Part shown: positions 1-11,305 of the stretch, one piece after another | How the letters are laid out: each line of letters starts with the position of its first letter | Numbering within the stretch: the stretch's first letter is position 1 | NCBI GenBank assembly: GCA_016801845.1 | Contig: CM028923.1 | Span: 13,126,679 to 13,190,678, forward strand | Direction of reading: 5' to 3' | Length of the DNA stretch: 64,000 nt | From: Polydactylus sextarius | Taxonomy: Eukaryota > Chordata > Actinopteri > Polynemidae | Translations under genes and position numbers: made by a program | The notes under the pieces: generated by a model | Databases searched by the model: none | Told to the model about the DNA's origin: nothing | Seen by the model: only the letters and a program-made list of their open reading frames with translations

Positions 1-214
1 ATGGAAAGTTGAAAAATTGGGGAGATCAGCCCACAGAGAGAGGGTTGGACGGGCTATGCAACGATGCAGAGGCTCTGTATGTCTGCGAGGCTATGTGTCT
101 ACGGATAGGACAAGCATAAATTTAATGATGTAATGAATCGTTGGCCAAATTTATACTGCATTCATGCTGACATACCTACATCCAGAGAACCTAAACCATA
201 TAAAATAGCAACTT
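1..214. other. Unassigned flank
   Basis: Mixed-composition DNA with no coding signal or repeat that I recognise. It abuts the decayed LINE that follows. Confidence 0.3.
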
Positions 215-952
215 TCAAGACAAGGCAGCAGCTCTACCCAGAGCTCACCTTATCTTTGAAGCTTTGTGATCTCACTCTATCGATGACTACCTAAAGCTCA
301 TGACCCTTGGTGAGAACTGAAACGTAGGTTGACTGATTATTTGATGCCTCCCTGCTCAACTCCCTCTTCACTACAATGGTCTGATACAAGACTCACTTTA
401 TTGCTGATGCCACACTGATCCATCTTGCAACATCTCACTCCATCCCACTCTCACTTGTAAACTCCTACACTAGGAGCAGCAAATCATCCCCAACCTGATG
501 AGTGCAATCCACCCCTTTCCATCCTATCCAGCAGAGAACCATGGCCTCTGACATGGAGGTGCTGACTCTCATCCCTGCTGTTTTACACTCACCTGCAAAC
601 CTCCCCGGTGTGTGTTGGAGGTCCTCCTAATGAAGCCAACAGAACTGTATCATCTGCAAATAACAGAGATCAAATTCTGAGGCGTAGACCAACAGCACCC
701 AGACACATTTGACTTGCCCTAGAAATCTTTATTCCCCACGTAATCTTGCAAGTGACCTGGTTGTAAGCCTTCTTCAAGTCCACAAAGCACATTTAGACTG
801 GGTAAGTAAACTCCCATGACCCCTTGGGAAGGTCTGAGTAAAGACTTGGTCTACCTTTCCACAGCAACACTGACCTCTCTTTGTTCTTCCTTTCCAGTAC
901 CAATAAGCTTTCCTGCAAGGCTGAACAATGTCATACCCTGATAATTTGTGCG
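215..952 (-). mobile_element. Decayed RTE-type LINE, reverse-transcriptase 3' half (antisense)
   Basis: Read on the minus strand, this matches the C-terminal half of the reverse transcriptase of an abundant teleost non-LTR retrotransposon, which I place in the RTE (Rex3-like) group. The catalytic palm motif survives as Phe-Ala-Asp-Asp at 649-660, followed by Thr-Val-Leu-Leu-Ala-Ser. Downstream matches include the stretches that normally encode the 'CEAAGMRIS' region (about 560-590) and the 'TYGHELW' region (about 285-310). Two internal deletions are apparent, near 265 and near 725-745. Frameshifts and stops interrupt the frame, so it is a fossil with no function. Homology fades near 215 on one side and near 950 on the other. 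The match is from memory of the family pattern; the clade name is less certain than the identity as a LINE. Confidence 0.8.
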
Positions 953-2079
953 CTAGGTGTATTTATTTCATTATTTTATAAATTACATTATGACTTATCA
1001 GAATTACAGAGCACCACCAGCATTCAAATGAGTGCAATGAATGGAAATGGTTATTATTTCAAAAGGTATTTTTTCCTTTCAGTTCAGAGAGCTAACTATT
1101 GAACACTGAATTTTGTCAGGCTCTGTTTTTGTCTGTTTTGTTTCATTTTGCTTTGGGTGGAAAATCTGTCACGTTGGTGTTCTCTTCATTTTCCAGATAA
1201 GTAAACAATAAAAAACAGGCATTCAGAGTCTCTTTTCATGATCATTTGTGCCTAATCAAACTAATGGAATCCTGTGTTGACACATTTTATCAGGGGTGAA
1301 GCTCTGTCTGTTTACACCGCAACCATCTCTGCATTTTTCATTGATAAAGCACATCTGGCATACACCCACTGTGTGGTATAATTTCATAAAAGAGTAGGAT
1401 CTTCATACACATTATTACTATAAATACAGAGTGAGTGCATCTTTGTATAACAATAGCATATGTTTATTTTCTTTATAAATATTAATGTTAATTAGGTGGA
1501 ATCGAACTTCTGTTCCCTTTGCCATCAGGTGATGGTTCTTTGTATTTACCTGTGTAGCTAACTTTGTAGTATTGTCACTGTTTCAGCTGCTGCATTGTGT
1601 GACCAAGACCCTCATGAAATGTCTTTTGTGGCCTTCAGTGTTTTTTCACAGTCTTTAATAGGTGCCTTTGTTTTGGCTCTGACATATTTTTGTCCCCCTT
1701 TACAGCTCTTAAATATGTCTTCTTGTTGTGCTTTCTGTCATGATCTGTACCAGCTCAAAGGTCATGTTTATAGTTTTGATTTTTTGTCATGTTGCACCTT
1801 CCTGTTTTATTTTGTTTCTCATTTCAAGTTCTTTCACTTCCTGACCTCACTTTGAGTCCTCTTTGAACTGAATTGTTACACTTGCTTATGCCTGATTTTT
1901 GTCCTTGACTCACAACTCAAACATATATATGCCGTCAGAAAGATGGTATCTGAAGTTATTTCCACTGTCCTTATATATACAGTCCAGCAGATTCACCAAA
2001 AGGCTTATCACAGTATATAGTAATGCATTCCATCACTATGTACGTGGTTTCCAAACACTTATCATTTATGGGTCCCAGG
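953..2079. other. AT-rich unique sequence, nothing recognised
   Basis: AT-rich DNA with a T-rich stretch at about 1600-1860. That stretch yields a hydrophobic, Phe/Cys-rich open frame on the plus strand, which is a composition effect. I see no splice-flanked exon, RNA gene or repeat family here. Confidence 0.3.
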
Positions 2080-2290
2080 GTGGTTGGAACCAATCCAATT
2101 GACATTGGGTGAGACACAGTGTACCTTTAAGACAGGCTGCCAGTTTATCACAAGGCTGACATGGAAACAAGCAACCACCAACACATTCAAAACCACAAAA
2201 ATAGTCCCTAATTAATCTAACCTGCATGAGGAAGAAAACCCACACTAGCACTATGACAACATATAAACTTTGATCTAGCAGAAATCAGCC
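2080..2290 (+). repeat. Dispersed teleost repeat, copy 1
   Basis: This aligns along its length with a common fish repeat whose signature runs 'GACATTGGGTGAGA', then 'CAGGTCGCCAGTCTATCACAG', then 'AACCTAACCTGCATG', and ends in 'AACATGCAAACTCCACACAG'. The corresponding segments are visible at 2100-2118, 2131-2156, 2212-2228 and 2258-2275. The copy is diverged and has small indels. A second copy in the same orientation lies at 51414-51645. I cannot assign the family name or its parent element with confidence. Confidence 0.7.
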
Positions 2291-2955
2291 TCTACAGGCT
2301 GTGAGTTCAAGAACTTTTCTTTAACAACTCATAGTAATACAGTTTTGCCTCTAACACATTTTTCATTCACTGAAGCCAGCCCAGCTGGACCATCGTAACC
2401 ATTAGTGAGTCATTATCATGTCCGGTTTGCCCTAAAGAAGTAGCGCTGCTCAGAGGGCTTATTATTACCTCTGGTCTTGTAAACATAATGATGACTGAAC
2501 CTCTTGGCAAGTGACCATCACTGCTACATGCTCCCAGCAAGAACAGCAGCAGCGCCTCTAAATATAGCACATTTAAAAGAGAATGACGCACAAATTGCAA
2601 GTGCAATTTTTTTTTTTATTTTACAAAAAAGCAAATCATCCTCTTGTTCTACTTGTTCTCCTGGATAATCCCCAACTAACATCAATCTTCAGTGATTCTC
2701 AACAAATTCCTCTGAATTTCATTTTTGAAAATAAATGAAATCCATTGACTTTGACAAAATGCTTTTAAATTTAAAATTAAAAAAATCGAAATTCACCCTG
2801 CTTTTCAAGGTTCATTCATCACATTTGCCGCACGGTCCACAAAAATTTGACATCAGTTTGGAGATAAATAATCTCTTTCGCTTCCTCTCTGCTCTCTCTA
2901 GGCAGTCTCAGGCCTTTGCTCCATCAGTCTCTTCTGTCTGGCTGAGGCACCTCCA

Positions 2956-2958
<3 letters not shown>
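2291..2958. other. Unique sequence, nothing definite
   Basis: There is no recognised repeat or exon. The AT-rich part at 2600-2790 has short homopolymer runs. The antisense open frame at 2367-2606 has no family signature. Confidence 0.25.
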
Positions 2959-3000
<42 letters not shown>

Positions 3001-3002
3001 GT
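2959..3002. repeat. (CT)n microsatellite
   Basis: About 17 uninterrupted CT dinucleotides are followed by an imperfect pyrimidine tract running to about 3020. The tract ends in CCCTCCCTAG, which resembles a splice acceptor only because it is a pyrimidine run. Confidence 0.95.
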
Positions 3003-4092
3003 CCCTGCTCTCCCTCCCTAGGCGCGTCTGACGGAAGATGAAACGAGAAAAAAAAAGAGGGGAGAAAAAGCCCCTCGCTCTTCTGTTCGTCTACATACAT
3101 GCTGCATTACCACTCAATTACACTTAGATTACATTAATGTGCTTTCAGGCAGCCAAGCCTCTTTCTGCACGCGCCAAACCCATTCTCCACCGTCAGCCGT
3201 GCCTGCGTGGAGCATTATGACGGCGCGTAATCTTGTGATATTGTGTCGGGATTAACATCAAATCTCATTATGGCTGTGGTGGATCATGGGGGAGGCAAGG
3301 TTGAAGGGGAAAAGGGGTGGGGTGGTGGTGGGGTTATGTCTCTATTTATTTATTTATTTATAGGTTTTGAAGCTGAAAAAGGAAGAAGGAAAAAAAAAGG
3401 CGAGGGAAAAGAGAGATGAGATCACAGCTTTGAAATCTCAATTACACCTGATGGTATTTGAGAGGTTGATTTATCAAACATGGGAGTGTGTTGTTTAATT
3501 TGCCATGTATGCCTGTTGGATACGCACAAATACACGATCATACAAGACAGAGTCAGAGACAAATCCACCAGAGGGTTAAGGGGTCAAAGCGAGACATGTC
3601 ACACCACACCGTGACACAATACCAAACTAATCACACGACCTAACCTTCCTCCTTCAGCTTGCCACACCTAACACCTTTCCAGTGTTAGTATTTTTCCCCT
3701 ATGCTTTCGCGTCATAAACCTCTCTTTTACTACCAATAGATCCGCGAAGGTTGTAATTGCCTAAGTGATATACAGCTGGCACCAAGACGCAGCTCAATTT
3801 TGCTGCATTTAAAACGCCACCGCGCCAAGTAATGTTCAGGGGAGCGCCTTGCCCTGTTAAATAAAACAGATTGTTAGGGCAAAACCGTATTTCCAAGCAT
3901 ACAAACCTTTTTTCCCAGTGGGGGTGTATGATGGATGTATGATTTGGGAATGGGGCTGGGGGTTATGTTGGGGAATTCAGGCATTTTCTGTCATGGAGAT
4001 ACACACTGTTAATTCCCTTGTGCTGCATTGTGAACATGCTAAACACACATGCATTGTCTGAAAACAAACACCTATTCAAACAGAACACAAAT

Positions 4093-4093
<1 letters not shown>
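3003..4093. other. Unique block, CNE-like in part (3090-3500)
   Basis: The stretch 3095-3290 is non-repetitive, contains several retained CpGs (GCGCGTAATC, CACGCGCC) and clustered ATTA-type homeodomain motifs. This is the look of a developmental enhancer, but conservation cannot be judged from one sequence. A G-rich run (3310-3335) and a short (TTTA)n follow. At 3565-3575, CCACCAGAGGG is a partial CTCF-like core. The remainder to 4093 holds nothing I recognise. Confidence 0.25.
3343..3362. repeat. (TTTA)n microsatellite
   Basis: About five tandem TTTA units. Confidence 0.9.

Positions 4094-4146
<53 letters not shown>
4094..4146. repeat. (CA)n microsatellite
   Basis: A perfect CA run of about 26 units. 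It produces His/Thr-rich and Cys/Val-rich spurious open frames on the two strands. Confidence 0.97.
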
Positions 4147-4148
<2 letters not shown>

Positions 4149-6313
4149 CTTCCCCCAGCGATGCGCCGCGCTGGTTATTGAGCCTCAGGAGCGTCGCTAA
4201 ATCACACCGAGGCCCCAGCAGAAATGAGGGATAACAGCACAGCGGTGTTACAACCATTGATTGCTGAATGCATCATCTTTTTTATATTCGCAACAGGGTG
4301 TGGAAGGGAAGTGAAGAGTTGGGGGGAGGGGTTTGGCAGAGGTGGGGGTGGTGGGCGGTGTTCGCCTTACATACGGACTATGGTTGGAAAAATCTGTTCT
4401 TGTAGTCACAATCGAATTCCGGTAACAGAATCCAAGGTGTTTTTTACAGCCCGCCAGCGATGATGAGGAGCCAGAAATAAATAATGTGAAAAAATGTAGA
4501 CAGAGATAGTCCCAGGCCTCATGTGGTTCAGGGATAAAGCTGCAGTGTTTGTGTGCAACTGTGTCACCTGGTCCTTCCACATGCGTTAAACCTTTAGTGT
4601 AACATGGCTTTATTCCTTTTTTTTCCACTGTGAGCTTCCTTTTTCAGCAGCTGGATGATGTCCATTTTAAAATGATGAATAAAAGAAAGCAATCTGTCAC
4701 AGAGTTAGCAGCGATGTGAGCAGAGCTTTGAGTTAACACCTGCATGACAACATGCCTGCAGAGAAAATGCTAATGATCAGCAGGTATAATGTGTAGCATT
4801 ACCAGCTTGTTAGTAGACAGCAGATGAACTTTTACCAGCCTCAGAGAACATAATTAACTTAAATACTTTTTGTATTGTGCTGACTGTTGGATTGAAGTGC
4901 CAATCCACCACGTAGATGTGTTTCAATGGGCCAGTGTTGAGGAGACATTTTGATTTCCTGGCACATTACTTGAAAAGTCAGATAATACCAAAGTAGCAGT
5001 AGGACTCATTGCCTATGAATTCATCCATTCATCATTCCACTTCACCATTCATGATCTTAATACATTACCTTCTACAGAGTGTTTTACACAGTGATAAGCA
5101 CTACAGGCCTAAAAAAGTTCACACAAGACTTTTCCAGCACCAGTCTCCATCTGGAAGACTATAAAAGACAAGTTTTACACATTAAGTGTGGAAACAGAAG
5201 CAATAAAATAACTGAATAGCTTGCTAAATGTCTGCAAAGCTGAACTCAATGGTAATCTTTCAACGACATGCAATGTAAATACAAGGAGCTGAAAACTAAA
5301 AGCTGAAAGAAAATGATTCAGCAACTTACGCAAAAAGAAGCAAGTGCAGAGGACAATAAAATTGTTCCAAATGATATAAAAGCCAGCCAAAACAACACCC
5401 TCCAGAAGAAGGTTCAGGAAGTCAGATGGAATCAGCTGATCATATGAGTCCAACAAGAGCTACAGCATCTGACTGTTGAATTTAAAAATGAAGCCAGGAT
5501 GAGAGTACAATAATCAACACTGAGAGTTTGAAAAATTGGCCGAGGTGAATGTAAAGCTTGGATGCAAAAATCCAAGAACTGCAGGAGCTGTGTGAACAAG
5601 CAAAGCTTTGGCTCAAGAAATCATCATCACATCAGCACTCAGTGGACTATCATGAGAATACTTCTAAATGTAGGAAGTACATTTTATAAAAATACCATAA
5701 AATATATCATAAAATACCATTATGTTCCACATTGCTGTTACACACTAAAAGGTGGTAGTTAGAGGTGGTGGAGGTGATAAGTTATGGGCAGTTTGGATTT
5801 TTAACCAACATGGGACCACATGCAAATGAAACCAAATGTAGGACTCTAAAGCCTCAGTGGGCCATGAGTCTTCCAGCTGCTTCTGGTCCTCCCAGTCTGA
5901 ACAACACCGGCTGCTGCTGCCGGTGTAATCTCATCACGCAGCTAAAAATAGAGGAAATGGTTAGTAATATGACATGATTAATAAAGCAAGACCTGCTGTC
6001 ATAAACATAGTTTATTGTCTGAGCTCAGATAATCAGCTGATGTCACTCCAACGACAAGTCTGTGCGTCATTCAGGCATATTATCAATTCCCACGCTGAGA
6101 CAAAAAGCAGCAGGTAGATATAAAAAGTTTTCCCCTTTTCGCTAATTTGTCCATGGAGAGTTATGTTACTGAATTGAATTGTGAGAATGTGTTTTGTGTT
6201 GTTAAAACACACTTGCCACCAGTGATACAAACACAATTTGACCTCATTTATTTTGGTGGCTGACCTGTCTGGTGATCTACACCCTGACAGAAACCACAGA
6301 ATGCCCTCTAGTG
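4147..6313. other. Unique sequence; 4150-4470 has CNE-like character
   Basis: The first 320 bases after the CA tract are GC-richer and retain CpGs, with motifs such as GGTTATTGAG and GATTGCTGAATGCATCAT. The 4320-4360 part is G-rich. From about 4640 to 6300 the sequence is AT-rich. Around 5540-5690 one frame reads like a short coiled-coil (Lys-Ile-Gln-Glu-Leu-Gln-Glu-Leu), but stops flank it closely and I could not match it to a protein. Confidence 0.25.
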
Positions 6314-6316
6314 TGT
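6301..6316 (-). promoter_or_regulatory. CTCF-like core, partial match
   Basis: On the minus strand ACACTAGAGGGC matches 11 of 12 positions of the CTCF core CCASYAGRGGGC, with the first C replaced by A. A single motif this short is weak evidence. Confidence 0.25.
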
Positions 6317-6450
6317 CACACCTTACCCAGAATCCCGTTTGGAGGGTGGGGGTGAGGTGTGGTGATGGAGGAGAGGTGGGAGAGGACCCTTCAAGTCTCC
6401 ACTATTCCATTAGGCAGTCTGTGATGTACTGCTCTACCAGCTAAATACAC
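6314..6450 (+). repeat. Diverged 135-bp pair, copy A
   Basis: This segment aligns with 43864-43996. Shared blocks in the same order are TGTCACA, TACCCA-AATCC, GAGGACCCTTCA, TTCCATTAG, CTGTGATGTACTGCT and AATACAC. Spacing is nearly constant and divergence is high between blocks. It could be an old dispersed repeat or a duplicated non-coding element. The preserved short blocks separated by variable sequence resemble a constrained regulatory element, but that is inference. Confidence 0.6.
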
Positions 6451-6464
6451 ACACACACACACAG
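6446..6464. repeat. Short (CA)n
   Basis: About nine CA units directly follow copy A of the 135-bp pair. Confidence 0.85.
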
Positions 6465-6611
6465 ATGGGAGACCAGTTTCCCAGTCTCCATCCAACACCC
6501 TCCCCCATCCTCACTGCCTCTCATCTTCATCCTCCTCCTCCTCCTTCACACACCTCACACCCTCCGTCAGTCACCATCCATCACACAAGACCTCCACAGA
6601 TGGGCCTGCAC

Positions 6612-6614
<3 letters not shown>

Positions 6615-6692
<78 letters not shown>
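6615..6692. repeat. (CA)39 microsatellite
   Basis: This uninterrupted 78-bp CA run is the longest perfect microsatellite in the window and is likely polymorphic. The flanks (6480-6614 and 6700-6800) are also CA/CT-rich. Confidence 0.98.
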
Positions 6693-6694
<2 letters not shown>

Positions 6695-6799
6695 TTGGCC
6701 AGTCACACACTCACAATCGCAGCAGCTCTGAGCTTAACACTCTCTATTTTTCACTCACTCATACACACACACACTCCACCCTAATTTCACACACACAAG

Positions 6800-7170
6800 C
6801 TCCATCCCACAAACTCTTTCATGCGAGGCTTTAAGCGGCTCAGAAACCAAAAACCTGCACGGCTGAGGGGAAACCCAATTAGTGCACAATTAGCGTCATC
6901 AGATCTACCTGAGAGAGGGCGCCTAGCACTCATGCTGGCATAACAAAGCGACATACGGGAACGGGTGGTGGTGATGGTGTTAGTGGGAGGGGTAGGTGGT
7001 TGCATGGGTGTGTTGGGGGTTTGTGGACGAAATTTGCGTCTCTCTCACTTTCCCGCAGTCTTTAAAGGCTGCTGCTAATTTCCCCCGTGTTTCTGATCAG
7101 TGTGGGAAGAGACCAACACTAATGAGCCTCGCTCCTTTTTCTTTCTTTTTTCTTTTTATGAGAAACGTCT
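6800..7170. other. CNE-like unique block
   Basis: This non-repetitive stretch sits between microsatellites and retains CpGs and motif-rich text, for example CCCAATTAGTGCACAATTAG and TCTTTAAAGGCTGCTGCTAA. CTCTCACTTTCCCGCAG at 7039-7055 resembles a splice acceptor, and the frame after it stays open to 7184, but no donor or protein family is evident. The regulatory role is a guess. Confidence 0.25.
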
Positions 7171-7468
7171 CCAAGACGGTGTAATTACAAGAAAAAGATG
7201 GAAACGTCAAGTTTTTTTAAAAAGTTCTTTCAAAGAAAAACATCAGTCGCGTGATTTCTTTCCAAGTTCATCAACAAGTTAAGTCGCCAAAGAGTAGGAA
7301 TCAAACACATGGCTCACCTTTAAACATCCAGCCATGCACTGAGTTAATTAAAGGAAAATTCCACTAAAAAAGATATTCCACTCATGATCCAGCGCTTCAT
7401 CCTGTGTGAGTGTGTGCCACATCCAGCATCCCAAACCTTAACATATCCAAACCTGCCTGTGAGCAACG

Positions 7469-7491
7469 AAAAAAAAAAAAAAAAAAAAAAA
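7469..7491. repeat. Poly(A) run
   Basis: An uninterrupted A tract of about 22. No retroposon body was recognised upstream. Confidence 0.95.
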
Positions 7492-7589
7492 CAAATTAAA
7501 AATCCATCCAACTACAGCCTTGTTAACTCTCACGTCCTGGATGCTAACTCTTCTCCTGTAGCCTGAGGAAAAAGCTTCCACCAGTACCG

Positions 7590-7750
7590 TGTGTGAGTGA
7601 GTGAGAGAAAAGAAGAAGAAGAGGGAGTAGTACTATGAGAGGTGGAGTGGATGGGGAGTGGGAGGAGGGAGGGATGCTGGTGGCTCACATCATGAGACGG
7701 CTCGTAATCTCCACATCGGCATGTTCTCAGCGAGGGAATCAAGCCACCAG

Positions 7751-7788
<38 letters not shown>

Positions 7789-8640
7789 CTTGAAGAAGAA
7801 AAGGAGAGACAGGAATGAAGGCAGTGAGTGGTGAATGAGCGGGGGATACAAGCTCCCTCCCCTTCGCCCTGCTGAGTCTCTTTCTTTCTCTCTCTCTCTC
7901 TCTGTCTTTCTCTCACTGTCTCTTACACACATACACACACACACACACACACACTCCTACCCCCCGCCCTGCCACAGATTGCATTGCACTGATGAAATTT
8001 TAATGGTTCTTTTAGGAAGAATAATGAACATGCTAGTCTCTGGAGTTGTGTATGTGTGTGTAAGGGAGGAGGAGGGAGAAGGAGGTGTGTGTGTGTGGGT
8101 AGGAGACGGGGGTGAGGGGCTGGGGGAAATGGGGTGGTGGTGGTGGTGGTGGTGGGGGTCCGCACTACACACACCCATAGAGGCATGCAACAAACATGTC
8201 GCACGCATGCATACGCACGAGCGTGCATACGAACATACAAGTGTGTTTTACTCTCTTTTCGTTTTTTGTGCACATTCACCAACGTGTACTCCCACTCACA
8301 CACCACAATCCTGAACACACACACCCATACACACACAAAAACACACTTCTCTCTTCATTTGCACACCACACACCAAAACACACACAGACATACACATGCC
8401 ACGCGGGCTTACGCTCAACAACATCAAACACAGCTACTGAAAGACACTCACACTCTGCTCCAGTCACACGGGGAAGATGGAGTGGAGGAGGAGGAGGAGG
8501 AGGGGCACAGACGGAGATCCAACCCATCCTCAAAAAAGCTCTCGTGGTGCTCACACACACATACACACATACATAGAAAAGCACACACCCAAATCAAGTG
8601 GAACAAAGAGCGCAGAAGCAGCATGTGGGTGCATCAGTAG
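7590..8640. repeat. Low-complexity cluster (GAA, CT, CA, GGT, GGA)
   Basis: One kilobase is dominated by simple repeats: purine-rich (GAA)n at 7751-7803, (CT)n at 7877-7920, (CA)n at 7926-7954, G-rich DNA at 8060-8160 with (GGT)n at 8131-8158, imperfect CA-rich tracts at 8280-8400 and 8550-8590, and (GGA)n at 8481-8504. Short unique islands remain, notably 7690-7745 and 7970-8045, which look non-random. Every open frame reported here is a repeat artefact. Confidence 0.9.
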
Positions 8641-8766
8641 GAACACCACGATGTAAGGAGAAGAGTGAGGAGCACCAGGAAACACTCTTCAGTCTACTAC
8701 AGTTTCCTTCAGTGTAGTGAAGTAAGGTAGAGTTAATAATAATTGAAAATAATAAACTAGATATGT

Positions 8767-8791
8767 AAAAAAAAAAAAAAAAAAAAAAAAA
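8767..8791. repeat. Poly(A) run
   Basis: An A tract of about 25. The preceding 100 bases do not match a retroposon that I know. Confidence 0.95.
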
Positions 8792-9957
8792 CAAGATGAT
8801 TAATTACAACAGCATTCATGCACCATGGGTTATAATTAGTTACAGTTTCATACTTTAGCACGGAAATCACTGAACACTAACACTGATACATATTAATTAG
8901 AAATTAAAGTTTCTAACTAAATTCTTACAAACCTCATTTTAAATGTCCAGTTAAATTATGACCATATCAACAATAGTAAATTAGATTTTATTCATTTACA
9001 TAAATAAAAGATACATTTAGAATTATATTCTCCATAAAACGAAACCGACTTGTGGAAAAGTATCCACAGTTTAAATGCTAAAATCCAAAAGTCGTTCACT
9101 TCACCACCACATGACGAACATAAAGGCAGCAGATCTTCGTAGCTGAGCTGAAAACTGAGTGGTCTGACTTTTTGCTTGACAAATGATTTCACCAATTAAT
9201 CATTTGTAAATTAGTAGCTGATTGACTATCATTTCCGCTCACTAATCTGCCTCCAGTTAATCAACTAATTGTTTTAGCTCTTAATTATAAGACGTAACCA
9301 CAATGTGACAGGCAACAGATTGCAACCTTCATATTCCAAGTGTAACCGTATTAAAATGGCTCTGTGCTGTATTGCATGTTACTTCTGGTGTTTAATCAAC
9401 ATAAATTTGCATGGAGGTGAAATTAAGGGCAAAAAGTTATGTAAACCATTAAAAAAATATATGGCTCTACTTCATCTCCTTTGTTCACCATCAAAAAACA
9501 TTAAATGTATTACTTTTTCCTTCCAGTAACCAAAACCAACAATCAAAGCAATGACAAAAACATCCTTTGGGATGACATGCTAACATGTCAATATGTACAA
9601 ACTAAGCTACTGTTTTTCTTAAAAGCTCTGTGTGTTGTGATGTGATCACATTTGATCGACAGTAGCCTGGCAACAAGTATAAAAGACGCACTCCCCCCAC
9701 CCACCCTCAAAAACAACAATAACCCACTAACTGTCATCAGGGTTTGATTTTGATTCAAACGCTGCTAAATTTCTCCTTGTGCACAGAAGTGTGCACTCTT
9801 TGACGTATTTTATTACAGCTGAGCCCTCGCACCACCACGCCCCAGTCCAACCAACCAACCAAGATAAAAAGCACAGATAAAAACAAATAGACCAGAATCA
9901 CCACTTTGCGTCTCCACCAACCAATCCAGCTTCTTGAATTGCAGTCAAACGCGAAGC
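8792..9957. other. AT-rich sequence, nothing recognised
   Basis: AT-rich with many short homopolymers. There is no repeat family, exon or RNA gene that I can support. Confidence 0.3.
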
Positions 9958-10612
9958 AATTTGACCTTGAACTTCAATCGCTGACCACAAAAACTGTATC
10001 AGTTTATCTCCAAGTCTCCAAGTAAATGTTTGTATCAAAGTTTGTAGAAACTCCTAACTTGTCTGAAATTACTATTCTTATTTCCGAGAATTGTTCAGAT
10101 GACCTGAGAACATGACGACCAGGAAAAGTGTTTTTCAGAACATTAAGAAGTCACAGTGAAGTCTACCTTTTGATCTTTTGATGCCACTGTGTTATAATTA
10201 TATAATAACACATGTTAGTATATGAAATTTACATTCATTCCTAAAAACAGGTTCTGTGTGGTTTGTGCAAAAATATGTCTAAAAGTCCAAAGATATGTTT
10301 CTATTCACTTTATCACTGAGTCCAAGTGATTTCTGTCGTCAGATGTAATGATATTCCTTCTAGGGCAATATCATTACATTATGTCAACTTTCACTTGTAG
10401 ACAACATTTGTGACAAATCTGTAGGTCTTCCCTCAAGTCTTTGACATTGGCCCACAAAATTAGAATTGGGTCATCCCTGAGTCCAAGTGAATGTTTGAGC
10501 CAAATTTGAAAGAATTCCCTCAAAGGGATCCTGATACTGCATTCCCAAGAACGGGATGGACAGACGGACGAGCCAAATCATGAAGGCTAAGGCCATGGCT
10601 GTCGTGGACAAT
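9958..10612 (+). repeat. Multi-monomer teleost repeat, copy 1
   Basis: This belongs to a fish repeat built of roughly 130-160 bp monomers. Each monomer carries 'TGACCTTTGACCACCAAAATC', 'GAGTCCAAGTGAATGTTTG', 'CCAAATTTGAAGAAATTCC', 'CTCAAGG', 'GAGATAT' and 'GGGACGGACGGAC' segments. Here monomers are visible at about 9960-10060, 10290-10440 and 10470-10612. The last keeps GAGTCCAAGTGAATGTTTGA and GGGATGGACAGACGGACG. The spacer at 10080-10280 is badly decayed. Other copies lie at 20020, 22495, 27565, 28845 and 41425, all in the same orientation. Confidence 0.75.
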
Positions 10613-11074
10613 AAGAGATAAAATCTTTTTGGTGAAATGAGAAAAACTCTTCTGACCGACCCCATGACTCAAATAGCTGATTGTGATATTATATTAAAAT
10701 TAAACTTCTGACTACATTATGTGGGTTTGCAACCCCTAATCTGTGGGCTGAAGTAAAACACTCTCCATCACTCGTAGATCACCTTCTTGAGTTGCGTCCG
10801 TGTCTGCAGACATCGATTATAAAGTCTGTTTCCAAACAGAGCCAGCAAAAGCAACGGCAACACGTCTCGCAGTGTGTTTACATTCCCATGCATCACAATC
10901 AAGCACGGGGCCAACAGTTTGATAATTAGCTGCTGGCACATTTTCATATAGGTTTTGCGGCAGCTGATGGATATCAACAGTGAAACGCACGTCCTCGAAA
11001 AATACCACCTCTGGAACACACACTTCACCTCAGATTTCATGGAATAAAATCCACTGAGTGCAGACTGTGGCCGC
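10613..11074. other. Unique block, possibly CNE-like
   Basis: The region 10740-11045 is non-repetitive, retains CpGs and is open on the minus strand for 90 codons (10768-11040). That frame has no signature I know, and a second minus-strand frame overlaps it. I read it as non-coding with possible regulatory content. Confidence 0.2.
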
Positions 11075-11091
11075 TTTTTTTTTTTTTTTTT
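11075..11091. repeat. Poly(T) run
   Basis: An uninterrupted T tract of 17. Confidence 0.95.
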
Positions 11092-11224
11092 AAACTCCTG
11101 AGTAATTTAAGGACAAAACTGATTTTAAAGTCACAGAGAAATGTGCCTCGGAGCCTTTGGCATGTAACAAGACAATGAGACCACAGATTCCAGTCTAAGC
11201 ACAGGAGACAGATAATGAGATGAT

Positions 11225-11305
11225 GGGTAAAAGGGGATTGAACCTACGTCAGACCCGGGATTCCTCTGGCTCCTTCACTGCTGCCCCTTAAACCAAAGAT
11301 CAGGA
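11225..11305 (-). repeat. Possible tRNA-derived or dispersed repeat fragment
   Basis: On the minus strand GTAGGTTCAATCCCC (11233-11247) fits a Pol III B box. It lies about 50 bases after GGGGCAGCAGTGAAGG, which resembles the A-box side of a common fish repeat. No cloverleaf can be built, so this is not a functional tRNA gene. Confidence 0.3.

Noticed and set aside
1496..1510. Pol III B-box-like word on the minus strand
   Set aside because: No A box at proper spacing and no cloverleaf.
2980..3060. Splice-acceptor-like end of the CT tract (CCCTCCCTAG)
   Set aside because: The pyrimidine tract is a microsatellite, and the sequence after it gives no sustained coding frame.
4018..4257. Three open frames (His/Thr-rich plus, Cys/Val-rich minus)
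   Set aside because: All are translations of the (CA)n tract.
5175..5690. Possible coiled-coil pseudogene
   Set aside because: Only short stretches look coil-like, in different frames, and no parent protein could be named.
6465..6731. 88-codon open frame
   Set aside because: Pro/Ser/His-rich product of CT- and CA-rich DNA, with no domain or codon bias of its own.
7530..8640. Several frames of 80-170 codons on both strands
   Set aside because: They are overlapping simple-repeat artefacts in all frames.
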